Source of the DNA: Pseudomonas sp. FP198
Lineage (GTDB): Bacteria > Pseudomonadota > Gammaproteobacteria > Pseudomonadales > Pseudomonadaceae
NCBI RefSeq assembly: GCF_030687895.1
Contig: NZ_CP117452.1
Location: 1,319,501 to 1,383,500 of the forward strand
Reading direction: 5' to 3'
Length of the DNA stretch: 64,000 nucleotides
The position numbers and the translations under genes were made by a program. Positions within the stretch are counted from its first letter, which is position 1; every line of letters starts with the position of its first letter. This document shows positions 53,563 to 63,209 of the stretch, piece after piece. Under the pieces are notes generated by a model that was not told the origin of the DNA, ran no database searches, and worked only from the letters and a program-made list of their open reading frames with translations.

Positions 53563-55707
53563 ATGATCAGCACCGAACTCAAAACCACGATCCAGGGCGC
53601 CTATTCGCGTTTTCTCGAAGCCAAGAGCCTCAAGCCGCGATATGGCCAGCGCCTGATGATTGCCGAAGTGGCAAAAGTCCTGGGTGACATCGACACCGAC
53701 GACGAAGGCCGGCGCAGCGGCGAGCCTGCCGTTGTCGCGGTGGAGGCCGGCACCGGTACCGGCAAGACCGTGGCCTACAGCCTGGCGGCGATCCCCACCG
53801 CCAAGGCCGCCGGCAAACGCCTGGTGATCGCCACGGCCACCGTGGCCCTGCAGGAACAGATCGTCTATAAGGACCTGCCCGACCTGATGCGCAACAGCGG
53901 GCTGAACTTCAGTTTCGCGCTGGCCAAGGGTCGTGGGCGCTACATGTGCCTGTCCAAACTCGACATGCTGTTGCAGGAAGGCCACGCGCAGACCGCCACG
54001 GCCCAGTTGTTCGAGGAAGAAGGTTTCAGGATCGAGGTCGACGAGGCCAGCCAGAAGCTATTCACCAGCATGATCGAAAAGCTGGCCGGCAATAAGTGGG
54101 ACGGCGACCGCGACAGCTGGTCCACGGCCCTGGAAGACGCCGACTGGTCGCGCCTGACCACCGACCACAGCCAATGCACCAATCGCCATTGCCCGAACTT
54201 CGGCCAGTGCGCTTTCTACAAGGCTCGCGAAGGCATGGGCAAGGTCGACGTGATCGTCACCAACCACGATATGGTCCTGGCCGACCTGGCCCTGGGCGGC
54301 GGCGCCGTGCTGCCGGACCCGCGCGACACGATCTATGTGTTCGACGAAGGTCATCACCTGCCGGACAAGGCCATCGGCCATTTCGCCCACTACACCCGGC
54401 TGCGCTCAACCGCCGACTGGCTGGAAACCACCGCCAAGAACCTCACCAAACTGCTCGCCCAGCATCCGTTGCCGGGCGACCTGGGCAAGTTCATCGAGCA
54501 GGTGCCGGAGCTGGCGCGGGAGATCAAGACTAACCAGCAGTTCATGTTCACCGCCTGCGAGCAGGTGGCCGACTTCAAGCCTGGCGAAGATGTCGAGGGC
54601 CGCGAGCGACCACGCCATCGGTTTGTCGGCGGGGTGATCCCCGAGCATATGCGCGAGATGGGCATCGAACTCAAGAAGGGCTTCGCGCGCCTGACCGACC
54701 TGTTCACGCGCCTGACCGATCTGCTCAAGGAAGGCATGGATGGCGAGGTCAATATCGGCATCGCCAGCAACCAGGCCGAGGAGTGGTATCCATTGTTCGG
54801 CAGCTTGCTGTCCCGCTCCCAGGGTAACTGGGAGCTGTGGACCGCGTTCACCACCGAAGACCCGGAAGACAATCCGCCGATGGCGCGTTGGCTGACGCTG
54901 GCCGAGAGCGGTTCGCTGTTTGACATCGAGGTCAATGCCAGCCCGATCCTGGCGGCGGACATGCTGCGGCGCAACCTGTGGAACGTCGCCTACGGCGCGC
55001 TGGTAACCTCCGCCACGCTGACTGCCCTGGGCACTTTCGAGCGTTTCCGCATGCGCGCCGGCCTGCCGAAAAAAGCCGTGACCGCCGTGGTCCCGAGCCC
55101 CTTCCACCATGCCGACGCCGGCGTGCTGCGGGTGCCGGACCTCAAGGCCGATCCGCGGGATGCTGCGGCTCACACTGCGGCGATCATTCGTGAGCTGCCT
55201 GCGCTGGTGGAAGGTTCGCGCGGCACCCTGGTGCTGTTTTCCTCGCGCAAACAGATGCAGGACGTCTTTGACGGCCTCGATCGTGACTGGCGCAAGCAGG
55301 TGTTCATCCAGGGCAACCTGTCGAAGCAGGAAACCTTGAACAAGCACAAGGCCCGGGTCGATGGCGGCGATTCCAGCGTGCTGTTCGGCCTGGCGAGTTT
55401 TGCCGAAGGCGTCGATTTGCCGGGGGCCTATTGCGAACACGTGGTGATCGCCAAGATTCCCTTCTCGGTGCCGGACGATCCGGTGGAAGCCGCCTTGGCC
55501 GAATGGATCGAGGCCCGTGGCGGCAATCCCTTCATGGAGATTTCCGTGCCGGATGCCTCGCTGAAGCTGGTCCAGGCCTGTGGCCGCTTGCTGCGTACCG
55601 AGGAAGATCGCGGCACCATCACCCTGCTCGATCGCCGGCTGGTGACCCAACGCTACGGCAAAGCGATCCTCAACGCGCTGCCGCCGTTTCGGCGGGAGAT
55701 TTCCTAG
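53563..55707 (+). CDS. dinG: ATP-dependent DNA helicase DinG
   Basis: A 714-residue iron-sulphur helicase of the XPD-like group, resolving R-loops and other structures. Walker A is AGTGTGKT at 62-69, the iron-sulphur cysteines are in RYMCLSKLD and HSQCTNRHCPNFGQCAFYKA, and motif II is VFDEGHHLPD. The C-terminal part has LFGLASFAEGVDLPGAYCEHV and ACGRLLRTEEDRGTI. The LexA box suggests SOS control. Confidence 0.96.
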   Translation: MISTELKTTIQGAYSRFLEAKSLKPRYGQRLMIAEVAKVLGDIDTDDEGRRSGEPAVVAVEAGTGTGKTVAYSLAAIPTAKAAGKRLVIATATVALQEQIVYKDLPDLMRNSGLNFSFALAKGRGRYMCLSKLDMLLQEGHAQTATAQLFEEEGFRIEVDEASQKLFTSMIEKLAGNKWDGDRDSWSTALEDADWSRLTTDHSQCTNRHCPNFGQCAFYKAREGMGKVDVIVTNHDMVLADLALGGGAVLPDPRDTIYVFDEGHHLPDKAIGHFAHYTRLRSTADWLETTAKNLTKLLAQHPLPGDLGKFIEQVPELAREIKTNQQFMFTACEQVADFKPGEDVEGRERPRHRFVGGVIPEHMREMGIELKKGFARLTDLFTRLTDLLKEGMDGEVNIGIASNQAEEWYPLFGSLLSRSQGNWELWTAFTTEDPEDNPPMARWLTLAESGSLFDIEVNASPILAADMLRRNLWNVAYGALVTSATLTALGTFERFRMRAGLPKKAVTAVVPSPFHHADAGVLRVPDLKADPRDAAAHTAAIIRELPALVEGSRGTLVLFSSRKQMQDVFDGLDRDWRKQVFIQGNLSKQETLNKHKARVDGGDSSVLFGLASFAEGVDLPGAYCEHVVIAKIPFSVPDDPVEAALAEWIEARGGNPFMEISVPDASLKLVQACGRLLRTEEDRGTITLLDRRLVTQRYGKAILNALPPFRREIS

Positions 55708-55731
55708 CTTCAACAGGCGTAGGAGATTGAT

Positions 55732-55865
55732 TGTGGCGAGGGGATTTATCCCCGCTGGGGCGCAACGCGGCCCTTAAAACCAGGCGCCTCGGTAAGCCTG
55801 GAAAATCGGGTTGCCTGTTTTGGGGGGCGCTCTGCGCCCCAGCGGGGATAAATCCCCTCGCCACA
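55732..55865. repeat. Long inverted repeat, GTGGCGAGGGGATTTATCCCC family, copy 3
   Basis: The left arm begins TGTGGCGAGGGGATTTATCC and the right arm ends GGATAAATCCCCTCGCCACA. Inside, GGGGCGCAACGCGGCC faces GGGGCGCTCTGCGCCCC, and AGGCGCCTCGGTAAGCCT forms another small fold. Confidence 0.92.
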
Positions 55866-55986
55866 GATTCATTTGCTGCCTCAGTGGTGAAATCAACCAG
55901 CCGTCCAGACACGGTTCCCAAAAGCCCCAATCGCTGAAACAATGCCAGCCATTGACAAAAAAGCGTTTGTTCCAAGGGAGTTACGG

Positions 55987-57132
55987 GTGCAAATTCAAGG
56001 TCATTACGAGCTTCAGTTAGAGGCCGTGCGTGAAGCGTTCGCGGCGCTGTTCGACAATTCCCAGGAACGCGGCGCGGCGTTGTGCATTCAGGTGGGCGGC
56101 CGCACCGTCATCGACATCTGGGCCGGCACCGCCGACAAGGATGGTCATGAAGCCTGGCACAGCGACACCATCGCCAATCTGTTTTCCTGCACCAAGACAT
56201 TCGCCGCCGTGACTGCCCTGCAACTGGTAGCCGAGGGCAAGCTGCAGCTCGATGCGCCGGTCGCTCGCTATTGGCCCGAGTTCGCGGCCGCCGGCAAGGA
56301 GTCCGTCACCCTGCGTCAATTGCTCTGCCATCAGGCCGGACTACCGGCGCTGAGAGAGTTGATGGCGCCTGAAGCACTTTATGACTGGCAGGCCATGACC
56401 GATGCCCTGGCGGCTGAAACGCCTTGGTGGACGCCTGGCGAAGGCCACGGTTATGCCGCGATCACGTACGGCTGGTTGATCGGCGAGTTGCTGCGCAGAG
56501 TCGATGGCCGAGGGCCGGGTGAGTCCATGGTGGCTCGGGTCGCCAGACCGCTGGGGCTGGATTTCCATGTCGGTTTGGCTGACGAAGAATTTCATCGCGT
56601 GGCGCATATCGCCCGTGGCAAAGGCAACGCCGGTGATGCGGCAGCACAGCGCCTGTTGCAGGTGACGATGCGTGAACCTTCGGCCATGACCACCCGGGCC
56701 TTCACCAACCCGCCATCGATCATGACCAGCACCAACAAACCCGAGTGGCGCCGCATGCAGCAACCGGCCGCCAACGGCCACGGCAATGCCAGGAGCATCG
56801 CCGGGTTCTACGCCGGCCTGCTCGACGGCAGCCTGCTGGAAGGTGAAATGCTCGACGAACTGACCCGCCAGCACAGCTTCGGCGAGGACAAGACTTTATT
56901 GACCCAGACCCGTTTCGGCCTGGGTTGCATGCTCGACCAGGCGGATGTGCCCAACGCGACCTACGGCCTCGGGCCGCGGGCGTTTGGTCACCCTGGGGCA
57001 GGGGGCTCCATCGGTTTTGCCGATCCCGAGCACGACGTTGCGTTCGGTTTCGTGACCAACACGTTGGGACCTTACGTCCTGATGGACCCGCGCGCGCAGA
57101 ATCTCGCGCGGGTGCTTGCCACTTGTCTGTAA
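55987..57132 (+). CDS. estB: EstB-like esterase, class C beta-lactamase fold
   Basis: A 381-residue serine hydrolase, likely a carboxylesterase. The SxxK motif is SCTK (Ser67, Lys70), the Tyr motif is ITYGW in HGYAAITYGWLIG, and the third motif is in AFGHPGAGGSIGFADP. I prefer GTG 55987 because AAGGGAG lies 6 bases upstream and the protein then begins like known family VIII esterases (QIQGHYELQ); an ATG at 55942 would add 15 residues. There is no signal peptide, so the enzyme is probably cytoplasmic, and not a true beta-lactamase. Confidence 0.82.
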   Translation: MQIQGHYELQLEAVREAFAALFDNSQERGAALCIQVGGRTVIDIWAGTADKDGHEAWHSDTIANLFSCTKTFAAVTALQLVAEGKLQLDAPVARYWPEFAAAGKESVTLRQLLCHQAGLPALRELMAPEALYDWQAMTDALAAETPWWTPGEGHGYAAITYGWLIGELLRRVDGRGPGESMVARVARPLGLDFHVGLADEEFHRVAHIARGKGNAGDAAAQRLLQVTMREPSAMTTRAFTNPPSIMTSTNKPEWRRMQQPAANGHGNARSIAGFYAGLLDGSLLEGEMLDELTRQHSFGEDKTLLTQTRFGLGCMLDQADVPNATYGLGPRAFGHPGAGGSIGFADPEHDVAFGFVTNTLGPYVLMDPRAQNLARVLATCL

Positions 57133-57251
57133 AAAGCGGTTGTCGGTAATGGGTACAGGAACCTCAGCTCCTTTGCGGTTTCCAAGCGACTGTTTATGCG
57201 GCCGGAACATGGCCTCTGTTTTTTCATCCTGATCATTTTTGTGGATATCCA

Positions 57252-58370
57252 ATGTCATCGAATAAAACCCTCGCTCTGGCGCTGTGCTTCGCTATTACCG
57301 GTTGCGCACAAAACCCACAAAATGATGCCGAGGGCGGCGGTGGCTGGTGGCCGTTCGGCTCGTCCGACAAGGTTGCGAGCAAGGATGCGGCGACACCGGC
57401 TCCTTTGAAACCCGCCGCCGAGGCACCGCAGGCCAAGGCCGAGGGGGCCACGCACTGGTGGTGGCCATTCTCTTCGGATGAATCCGCCGCGGATGATGTC
57501 GCCAAAAAAGAACCGCTGAAACCTGAAGCCAAGGCGCCAGCCGTTGCCAAGGCCGAAGCCGAAAGCAACGGCAAATGGTGGTGGCCATTCGGCGGCAAGG
57601 AACAGGAGACCGCCAAGGCGGTGCCGATGCCCGACCCGAAAGTCACCCAGGCCTGGCTCGACGACTATGAGCCGAAGCTGCGTACGGCGATCAAGGACAG
57701 CAAGCTCGAACTCGAACGTCGCGATAACGTGCTGGTGGTTACCGCTCCCGCGGACGGTTCGTTCAACCCTGATCGTCCGGCCATGCTGCTGCCGGTGACA
57801 CTCGGTCCGTTCACTCGCGTCGCCAAGATTCTTGAAGCCGATCCGAAAACCGCCGTGCTGATCCTGGGTCACGCCGATACGTCGGGCGCGGCGCCGGCCA
57901 ACCTGAAGCTCAGCCAGGAACGTGCTCAATCGGTGGCGGCGATTTTCCGTCTCAGCGGTTTGCAGCGTGATCGCCTGATGCTGCGTGGCATGGGCTCGGT
58001 GGCTCCGCGTGCGGCCAACGACAGCGTTGAAGGCCGGGCCTTGAACCGTCGCGTCGAGTTGCTGGTTACGCCAGCGAACACCATGGTTGCACTGCTGAGC
58101 AAGTACAACATGCCAGCCCCTGCACCGGTGACCATGGTCGCTGCCCAGGACGTGAAACCCGCCGCACCGGCCCCGGTTCCAGCGACGAAAAAAGCTGCCG
58201 CTCCGGCTGCCAAGAAAGCAGCGGCCAAGAAGGCTCCGGCGAAGGCTGTGGCAAAGGCGCCCGCGAAGAAGACCCCAGCCAAGAAGGCTACGCCCGCGAA
58301 GAAGCCCGAGCCGGCCAAGGCCGCTGCCGACGGCAAGAAAGTCGCTGCCGCCGATACCGCCAAACAGTGA
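57252..58370 (+). CDS. OmpA-family lipoprotein with WWPF repeats and a Lys/Ala/Pro tail
   Basis: A 372-residue lipoprotein. Lipobox AITGC with Cys18. The N-terminal part has three WWPF motifs (about residues 32-35, 69-73, 109-113), each followed by Gly/Ser/Lys/Asp. Between about 125 and 280 lies an OmpA-like domain with LILGHADTSGAAPANLKLSQERAQSV and ALNRRVELLVTPA. From about 290 the tail is a run of Ala, Lys and Pro with AAKK and PAKK repeats, like histone H1 or AlgP. The domain set is unusual. Confidence 0.85.
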   Translation: MSSNKTLALALCFAITGCAQNPQNDAEGGGGWWPFGSSDKVASKDAATPAPLKPAAEAPQAKAEGATHWWWPFSSDESAADDVAKKEPLKPEAKAPAVAKAEAESNGKWWWPFGGKEQETAKAVPMPDPKVTQAWLDDYEPKLRTAIKDSKLELERRDNVLVVTAPADGSFNPDRPAMLLPVTLGPFTRVAKILEADPKTAVLILGHADTSGAAPANLKLSQERAQSVAAIFRLSGLQRDRLMLRGMGSVAPRAANDSVEGRALNRRVELLVTPANTMVALLSKYNMPAPAPVTMVAAQDVKPAAPAPVPATKKAAAPAAKKAAAKKAPAKAVAKAPAKKTPAKKATPAKKPEPAKAAADGKKVAAADTAKQ

Positions 58371-58394
58371 TCGGCTGACCACAAGGAACGCGCC

Positions 58395-59042
58395 ATGACC
58401 CAAACCCTGGCTGATATGCGCCGTGACTACACCCGCGATGGCCTGACCGAAGCGCAAGCCCCGGCCGAGCCGTTTGCGTTGTTTCATCAATGGTTTGCCG
58501 AGGCGGTGAAAACCGAACAGGCACCGGTGGAAGCCAATGCCATGACCCTGGCGACGGTGGACGCAGACGGCAGGCCTCACTGCCGGATCCTGCTGCTCAA
58601 GGGGCTCGATGCCGAGGGCTTCACGTTCTTCACCAACTACGACAGCGCCAAGGGCCAGCAACTGGCCGCGAATCCGTTCGCGGCCATGACGTTTTTCTGG
58701 CCGACTCTGGAGCGCCAGGTGCGCATCGAAGGCAAGGTCGTGAAGGTCACCCCGCAAGAGTCGGACGCTTATTACCAGGTACGGCCGCTGGGCAGCCGTC
58801 TCGGTGCCTGGGCCTCACCCCAGAGCCGAGTGATCGCCGGGCGGAATGAGCTGGAAGACTTGCTCAAGGCCACCGAGCAACGCTTCAGCGACAGCCAACC
58901 CCATTGCCCCGAGCATTGGGGCGGCTATCGCCTGTTGCCCGAACGCATCGAATTCTGGCAAGGCCGCCCGAGCCGCCTGCACGATCGCCTCAACTATCGC
59001 CTGCAAGGCGCGGACTGGATTCGCGAGCGTCTGGCGCCCTGA
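58395..59042 (+). CDS. pdxH: Pyridoxamine 5'-phosphate oxidase
   Basis: A 215-residue FMN enzyme that makes pyridoxal 5'-phosphate. Family motifs are [54 protein letters not shown] and [12 protein letters not shown] near the end, with WIRERLAP as the C-terminus. AAGGAA is at 58382-58387. Its last 53 bases overlap the convergent small gene. Confidence 0.97.
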   Translation: MTQTLADMRRDYTRDGLTEAQAPAEPFALFHQWFAEAVKTEQAPVEANAMTLATVDADGRPHCRILLLKGLDAEGFTFFTNYDSAKGQQLAANPFAAMTFFWPTLERQVRIEGKVVKVTPQESDAYYQVRPLGSRLGAWASPQSRVIAGRNELEDLLKATEQRFSDSQPHCPEHWGGYRLLPERIEFWQGRPSRLHDRLNYRLQGADWIRERLAP

Positions 59043-59274
59043 CGTCGGAGTAACCTGCCGCAGCGGTCTGGAGCCAGTGCGGCAGGTCCCGACGCTTGAT
59101 CCCTTGTTCGCGAGCGAGGGCCAATTGTCGCAGCATGTAGTCTCGCTTCCGTCCATCCTGCCCCGCCAACGACAAGGCCAGGTCGCGGTCCATCCAGCGT
59201 TTGATACGTACGTAAAGCCATCCGTGAAAGTACAGACCGGCGACGGTGGCGACGACTATGATGAAGTAATCCAT
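58990..59274 (-). CDS. Small membrane-anchored protein of unknown function
   Basis: A 94-residue protein with an N-terminal membrane segment ([19 protein letters not shown]) and a basic helical remainder ([27 protein letters not shown]). I do not recognise a family. The 3' end overlaps the convergent pdxH 3' end by 53 bases. The clear membrane segment and the start with GGATTTTCC just upstream give moderate support. Confidence 0.55.
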   Translation of the reverse strand: MDYFIIVVATVAGLYFHGWLYVRIKRWMDRDLALSLAGQDGRKRDYMLRQLALAREQGIKRRDLPHWLQTAAAGYSDVRAPDARESSPRLAGDS

Positions 59275-59446
59275 GGAAAATCCCGGGGTCGATGACGCGA
59301 ACTTTCGAAATTGGCGCTACTGTTGGGTGAATTTTTCGGGTGCGCCTGTATCCCACCTGAATGAAAACAATTTTTCCCCGGCAAGGCCGTGACAGGCATC
59401 AAGCCGGGGGAGTTTAATGGATCACTGTCTTTTGGAGTTTGATGCT

Positions 59447-59911
59447 ATGCGCAAGTCTGTTTTGCTGGTTGCTTCCTTTTCCACGATGGCGATGTTACTG
59501 ACAGGCTGCCAGTCAAGCCTGACCGGTGACTCCTATTCCCGTGACGAAGCGCGTCGCGTGCAGACGATTCGCATGGGCACCATCGAGTCCCTGCGCCCGG
59601 TCAAGATCGAAGGCACCAAGACCCCGATCGGCGGCGCAGCCGGTGCGGTGGTCGGTGGTGTTGGCGGCAGCGCTATCGGCGGTGGTCGTGGCAGCATCGT
59701 GGCAGCCGTGATCGGCGCCGTGGCCGGTGGCCTGATCGGCTCCGCCACTGAAGAAGGCCTGACCCGTACCCAGGGTGTAGAGATCACTGTACGTGAGGAT
59801 GACGGCAGCATGCGTGCCTATGTTCAGCAGGTTCAGGAGAACGAAGTGTTCCGTGTAGGTGAGCGGGTGCGGATTTCGACTGTCGATGGTACGAGTCGCG
59901 TATCGCACTAA
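59447..59911 (+). CDS. slyB: SlyB-like outer-membrane lipoprotein (glycine-zipper 2TM)
   Basis: A 154-residue lipoprotein. Lipobox MLLTGC with Cys19, then the SlyB region SYSRDEARRVQTIRMGTIESLRPVKIEG and a glycine-zipper 2TM domain (PIGGAAGAVVGGVGGSAIGGGRGS, about 55-100). The C-terminal part REDDGSMRAYVQQVQENEVFRVGERVRI is a small beta domain. GGAG at 59434-59437 fixes ATG 59447. SlyB homologues stabilise the outer membrane under Mg2+ stress. Confidence 0.9.
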   Translation: MRKSVLLVASFSTMAMLLTGCQSSLTGDSYSRDEARRVQTIRMGTIESLRPVKIEGTKTPIGGAAGAVVGGVGGSAIGGGRGSIVAAVIGAVAGGLIGSATEEGLTRTQGVEITVREDDGSMRAYVQQVQENEVFRVGERVRISTVDGTSRVSH

Positions 59912-60538
59912 AGGCTATCGGTATGTATATCCGTTGCTGCGGTGATGGCTACCGGAGGTTCCGCTCTTACAGCGGGTCACTTTTGATGAGCGCAAAAGTA
60001 TAAAACCGACCTGGTTTGATAGGTTCGCGTTTTCCCGGTAGGGGCGGGCTTGCTTGCGAAGGCGGTGTGTCAGCCAATGAATATATTGGCTGGGCTGGCC
60101 CCTTCGCGAGCAGGCTCGCTCCCACAGGGATTCCATCTCGCTCGCGAATTTACGTCTGTCAAAAATCCAATGTGGGAGCGAGCTTGCTCGCGATAGCGGT
60201 GGCTCAGCTACAGAGATGCTAAGCGCTTATTGCGCTGTTGCTGTTGCTGTTGCTCTGCTTTTGACTTTGATCTCGGCGCCCCGTTAACCACGCTGGCCGA
60301 ACGCAGGCATTGCGCAGTGGGCATCCCGGCATGGATGCCGGGATAGCCGCGCTGGGCCAGGGACGGCCCTTCGCGGCGGGCCCACGGAGCAATGCCGGAG
60401 TGAGGGCACACCGAGCCCAGGCGAGGTGCCGAGTGGTGGGGCAAAAGCGCTTTGCTTACTTTCGCGCTCTTCGAAAGTGAGTCGCTGTAAAAGCGAAACC
60501 ACAAGCAGCCGTCACCGCGGCAACGGATATACACACCA
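59912..60538. repeat. Repeat-rich intergenic region between slyB and nhaA
   Basis: Two related elements of about 80 bases lie in inverted order at its ends (about 59920-59999 and 60456-60536), both with TATATCCGTTGC, a GCGGTGA(T/C)GGCT part and CTTTTACAGCG or CTCTTACAGCG. Between them are a REP doublet (60043-60126) and a single REP unit (60170-60196), GTTGCT repeats (60234-60255), a perfect inverted repeat ATCCCGGCAT/ATGCCGGGAT (about 60323-60344), and a segment of non-coding repeats. I see no real gene. Confidence 0.75.
60043..60196. repeat. REP doublet plus single REP unit
   Basis: GGGCTTGCTTGCGAAGG and CCTTCGCGAGCAGGCTCGCT (to 60126) form a pair over about 44 bases with an AATATATT palindrome in its loop; a further REP unit TGTGGGAGCGAGCTTGCTCG follows at about 60171. 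Confidence 0.85.
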
Positions 60539-61726
60539 TCACGAAGCCCCCACAGCAGACCTGCGACTAGCCATCGCCGTCACCCCATACCCAATCAGCG
60601 CCGCCAGGATCGACCCGGTGAGAATCCCCATCCGATCCATCCCCGCATACTCACTCACCTCCGGCACGAACGCCAGGGAGCCGACGAACAGGCTCATGGT
60701 AAAACCAATGCCACAAAGAATCGCCACACCCAGTATCTGCCCCCAATTGGCCCCGGCAGGCAGGCTGGCGATGCCGATTTTCACCGCCAGCCAGGTCAGG
60801 CTGAACACGCCGACAGTCTTGCCCAGCAACAGGCCGATTGCGATGCCCATCGGAACATGATGGGTAAAGCTCTCGACCGTGACGCCGCTCAGCGAAAGGC
60901 CAGCGTTGGCGAATGCGAACAGCGGCAAGATAATGTAGGCCACCCAAGGGTGCAGCGCATGCTCAAGCGTCAGCAGGGGGGAGGTTTCAGCGTTTCTCGT
61001 GCGCAGTGGGATGCAGAATGCCAGCGTCACCCCCGCCAGCGTGGCATGCACGCCGCTCTTGAGCACACAGACCCAGAGAATCAAGCCGACCACCATGTAC
61101 GGCCCGAGCTTGACCACGCCCAGCCGGTTCATTGCCACCAGGGCTGCGATGCAGGCCGCGGCCAGCCCCAACGACAGGGTCGACAGCTCGCCGGAGTAGA
61201 ACATCGCGATGATGACGATGGCGCCCAGGTCATCAATGATCGCCAGTGTCATCAGGAACAGCTTGAGCGACACCGGTACACGCTTGCCAAGCAAGGCCAG
61301 CACGCCGAGGGCAAAGGCAATATCGGTAGCCGTAGGAATCGCCCAGCCAGCGAGCGCGGCGGGGTTGTCGCGATTGAGAAACCAGTAGATCAGCGCCGGC
61401 ACCAGCATGCCGCCGATTGCCGCGGCCCCCGGCAGGACGATCTGCGAAGGTTTCGACAGTTGCCCGTCGAGCACCTCGCGTTTGACCTCCAGGCCAATAA
61501 GCAGGAAGAACAGTGCCATCAGGCCGTCATTGATCCACAGCAACAAAGGCTTGGCGATCTTCAACGCACCGACCTGGACGACCACGGGCGTGTCCAGCAG
61601 GCCGCCATACAGCCAGGACAGCGGAGAGTTGTTGATGACCAGGGCCAGCACGGCGGCGGCAATCAAGAGCAGGCCGCTGGCAGCTTCCAGCTGGAAAAAC
61701 CGCGTCAGTGAGTTACGTAGAGCCAA
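60539..61726 (-). CDS. nhaA: Na+/H+ antiporter NhaA
   Basis: A 395-residue sodium/proton antiporter with about 12 membrane helices. The transport aspartates are in the [12 protein letters not shown] segment and in [13 protein letters not shown], and the N-terminal [25 protein letters not shown] is diagnostic. It works in sodium and pH homeostasis. It is divergent from the PLP enzyme gene, with about 270 bases between. Confidence 0.96.
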   Translation of the reverse strand: MALRNSLTRFFQLEAASGLLLIAAAVLALVINNSPLSWLYGGLLDTPVVVQVGALKIAKPLLLWINDGLMALFFLLIGLEVKREVLDGQLSKPSQIVLPGAAAIGGMLVPALIYWFLNRDNPAALAGWAIPTATDIAFALGVLALLGKRVPVSLKLFLMTLAIIDDLGAIVIIAMFYSGELSTLSLGLAAACIAALVAMNRLGVVKLGPYMVVGLILWVCVLKSGVHATLAGVTLAFCIPLRTRNAETSPLLTLEHALHPWVAYIILPLFAFANAGLSLSGVTVESFTHHVPMGIAIGLLLGKTVGVFSLTWLAVKIGIASLPAGANWGQILGVAILCGIGFTMSLFVGSLAFVPEVSEYAGMDRMGILTGSILAALIGYGVTAMASRRSAVGAS

Positions 61727-61993
61727 GGTTGCTCTCCATTCATCAAATCAAAAAGATGGCACACCCTAACCCGTACTGTTTGTTGTTAAAACAAAAGTTA
61801 TATTCTTTTTTGTTATATGTCGTTACAGCGCCTGCGCCGGGCATTCTGGCAGTTGCCGGGCACATTGGACCTTAGCTGTACCTGTGCGGGATGTCGGTTT
61901 TTTCCTAAGCTGGTGTCTCGTATTTCCTGAACCAGATCGTGCCCACGGCCATCGGTCTGTCTGAAAGTCCTCCCGGTCCTGCGAGAAAACACC

Positions 61994-63088
61994 ATGAACG
62001 ATCCCCGCCAATGGGCGCGTGAAGCCATCCGTATCATCGAGGCGGATTTCCAACGCAGTGCCGATACGCATCTGATCCCATTGCCGCTGGCCGGACTGCC
62101 GGGCATTGAGTTGTATTTCAAGGATGAGTCCAGCCATCCCACGGGGAGCCTCAAGCACCGACTCGCCCGCTCGCTGTTCCTGTATGCGTTGTGCAATGGC
62201 TGGCTCAAGCCCGGAGCACCGGTGATCGAGGCCTCCAGCGGCTCGACGGCGATTTCCGAGGCGTATTTTGCGCGGTTGCTGGGCCTGCCTTTCATCGCGG
62301 TGATGCCTGCCACTACCTCCCGGGAAAAAATCGCCCAGATCGCCTTCTATGGCGGCCAGAGCCATCTGGTGGATGACCCTACGCAGATCTACGCCGAATC
62401 CGAACGCCTGGCCCGCGAGCATGACGGGCACTTCATCGACCAGTTCACCTACGCCGAGCGGGCCACGGACTGGCGGGCGAACAACAACATTGCCGAGTCG
62501 ATTTTCCAGCAGATGCGCTTCGAGCGGCATCCGGAGCCCACCTGGCTGATCTCCAGCCCCGGCACGGGCGGTACAACGGCCACCTTGGGCCGCTACGTAC
62601 GCTACCGCCAGCACAGTACCCGTGTGCTGTGTGCCGACGCCGAGCGTTCGGTATTTTTCGACTACTACCGCAGCGGTGATGCCAGCCTGCGCCTGGATTG
62701 CGGGTCGCGGATCGAAGGGATCGGCCGGCCACGGGTCGAAGCCTCGTTCCTGCCCAAGGTGATCGATGCGATGGTCAAGGTGCCGGACGCCCTGTCCCTC
62801 GCGGCCATGCACTACCTGGCCCAGCGACTGGGACGGCGGGTCGGCGGATCCAGCGGCACCAACTTGATCGGTGCGCTGATCGCCGCGAAGCGAATGGTGG
62901 AAGGCGGTGAGTCGGGGGCGATCGTGGCGATTCTGTGTGATGGCGGGGAGCGTTATGCCACGACTTATTATGATCCGGCGTGGCTCAAGGCCCAGGGGTA
63001 TGAGTTGGAGCCATTGATCGATGCGGTGGCGGCATGCGCGGAGCGCGGGGAAGCGCTGCCTGAAACCGTGTTGCGGGCCAATATCTGA
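61994..63088 (+). CDS. PLP-dependent cysteine-synthase-family protein
   Basis: A 364-residue fold-type II PLP enzyme. The PLP lysine is Lys54 in [12 protein letters not shown], the substrate loop is [11 protein letters not shown], and the phosphate loop is [11 protein letters not shown]. The family includes cysteine synthases and L-cysteine desulfhydrases such as Cds1. The C-terminal end [21 protein letters not shown] suits the cysteine-synthase-like group. No cys regulon gene adjoins it. Confidence 0.85.
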   Translation: MNDPRQWAREAIRIIEADFQRSADTHLIPLPLAGLPGIELYFKDESSHPTGSLKHRLARSLFLYALCNGWLKPGAPVIEASSGSTAISEAYFARLLGLPFIAVMPATTSREKIAQIAFYGGQSHLVDDPTQIYAESERLAREHDGHFIDQFTYAERATDWRANNNIAESIFQQMRFERHPEPTWLISSPGTGGTTATLGRYVRYRQHSTRVLCADAERSVFFDYYRSGDASLRLDCGSRIEGIGRPRVEASFLPKVIDAMVKVPDALSLAAMHYLAQRLGRRVGGSSGTNLIGALIAAKRMVEGGESGAIVAILCDGGERYATTYYDPAWLKAQGYELEPLIDAVAACAERGEALPETVLRANI

Positions 63089-63105
63089 CTGGAAAACTCC
63101 GGGAG

Positions 63106-63201
63106 CCCTGTGGGAGCGAGCCTGCTCGCAAAAGCGGATTAACATTCAACACAAATGCTGAATGATTCATCGCTTTCGCGAGCAGGCTCGCTCCTACAGG
63201 G
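63106..63201. repeat. REP pair (REPIN), right end
   Basis: CCCTGTGGGAGCGAGCCTGC and GCAGGCTCGCTCCTACAGGG face each other with one base differing from perfect complementarity (T for C in the right arm). Confidence 0.9.
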
Positions 63202-63209
63202 AACAGATA

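Noticed and set aside
60284..60502. A 72-codon frame in the repeat region between slyB and nhaA
   Set aside because: The translation (LRHCSVGPPRRAVPGPARLSRHP) is of the kind produced by Pseudomonas intergenic repeats and is not a gene.
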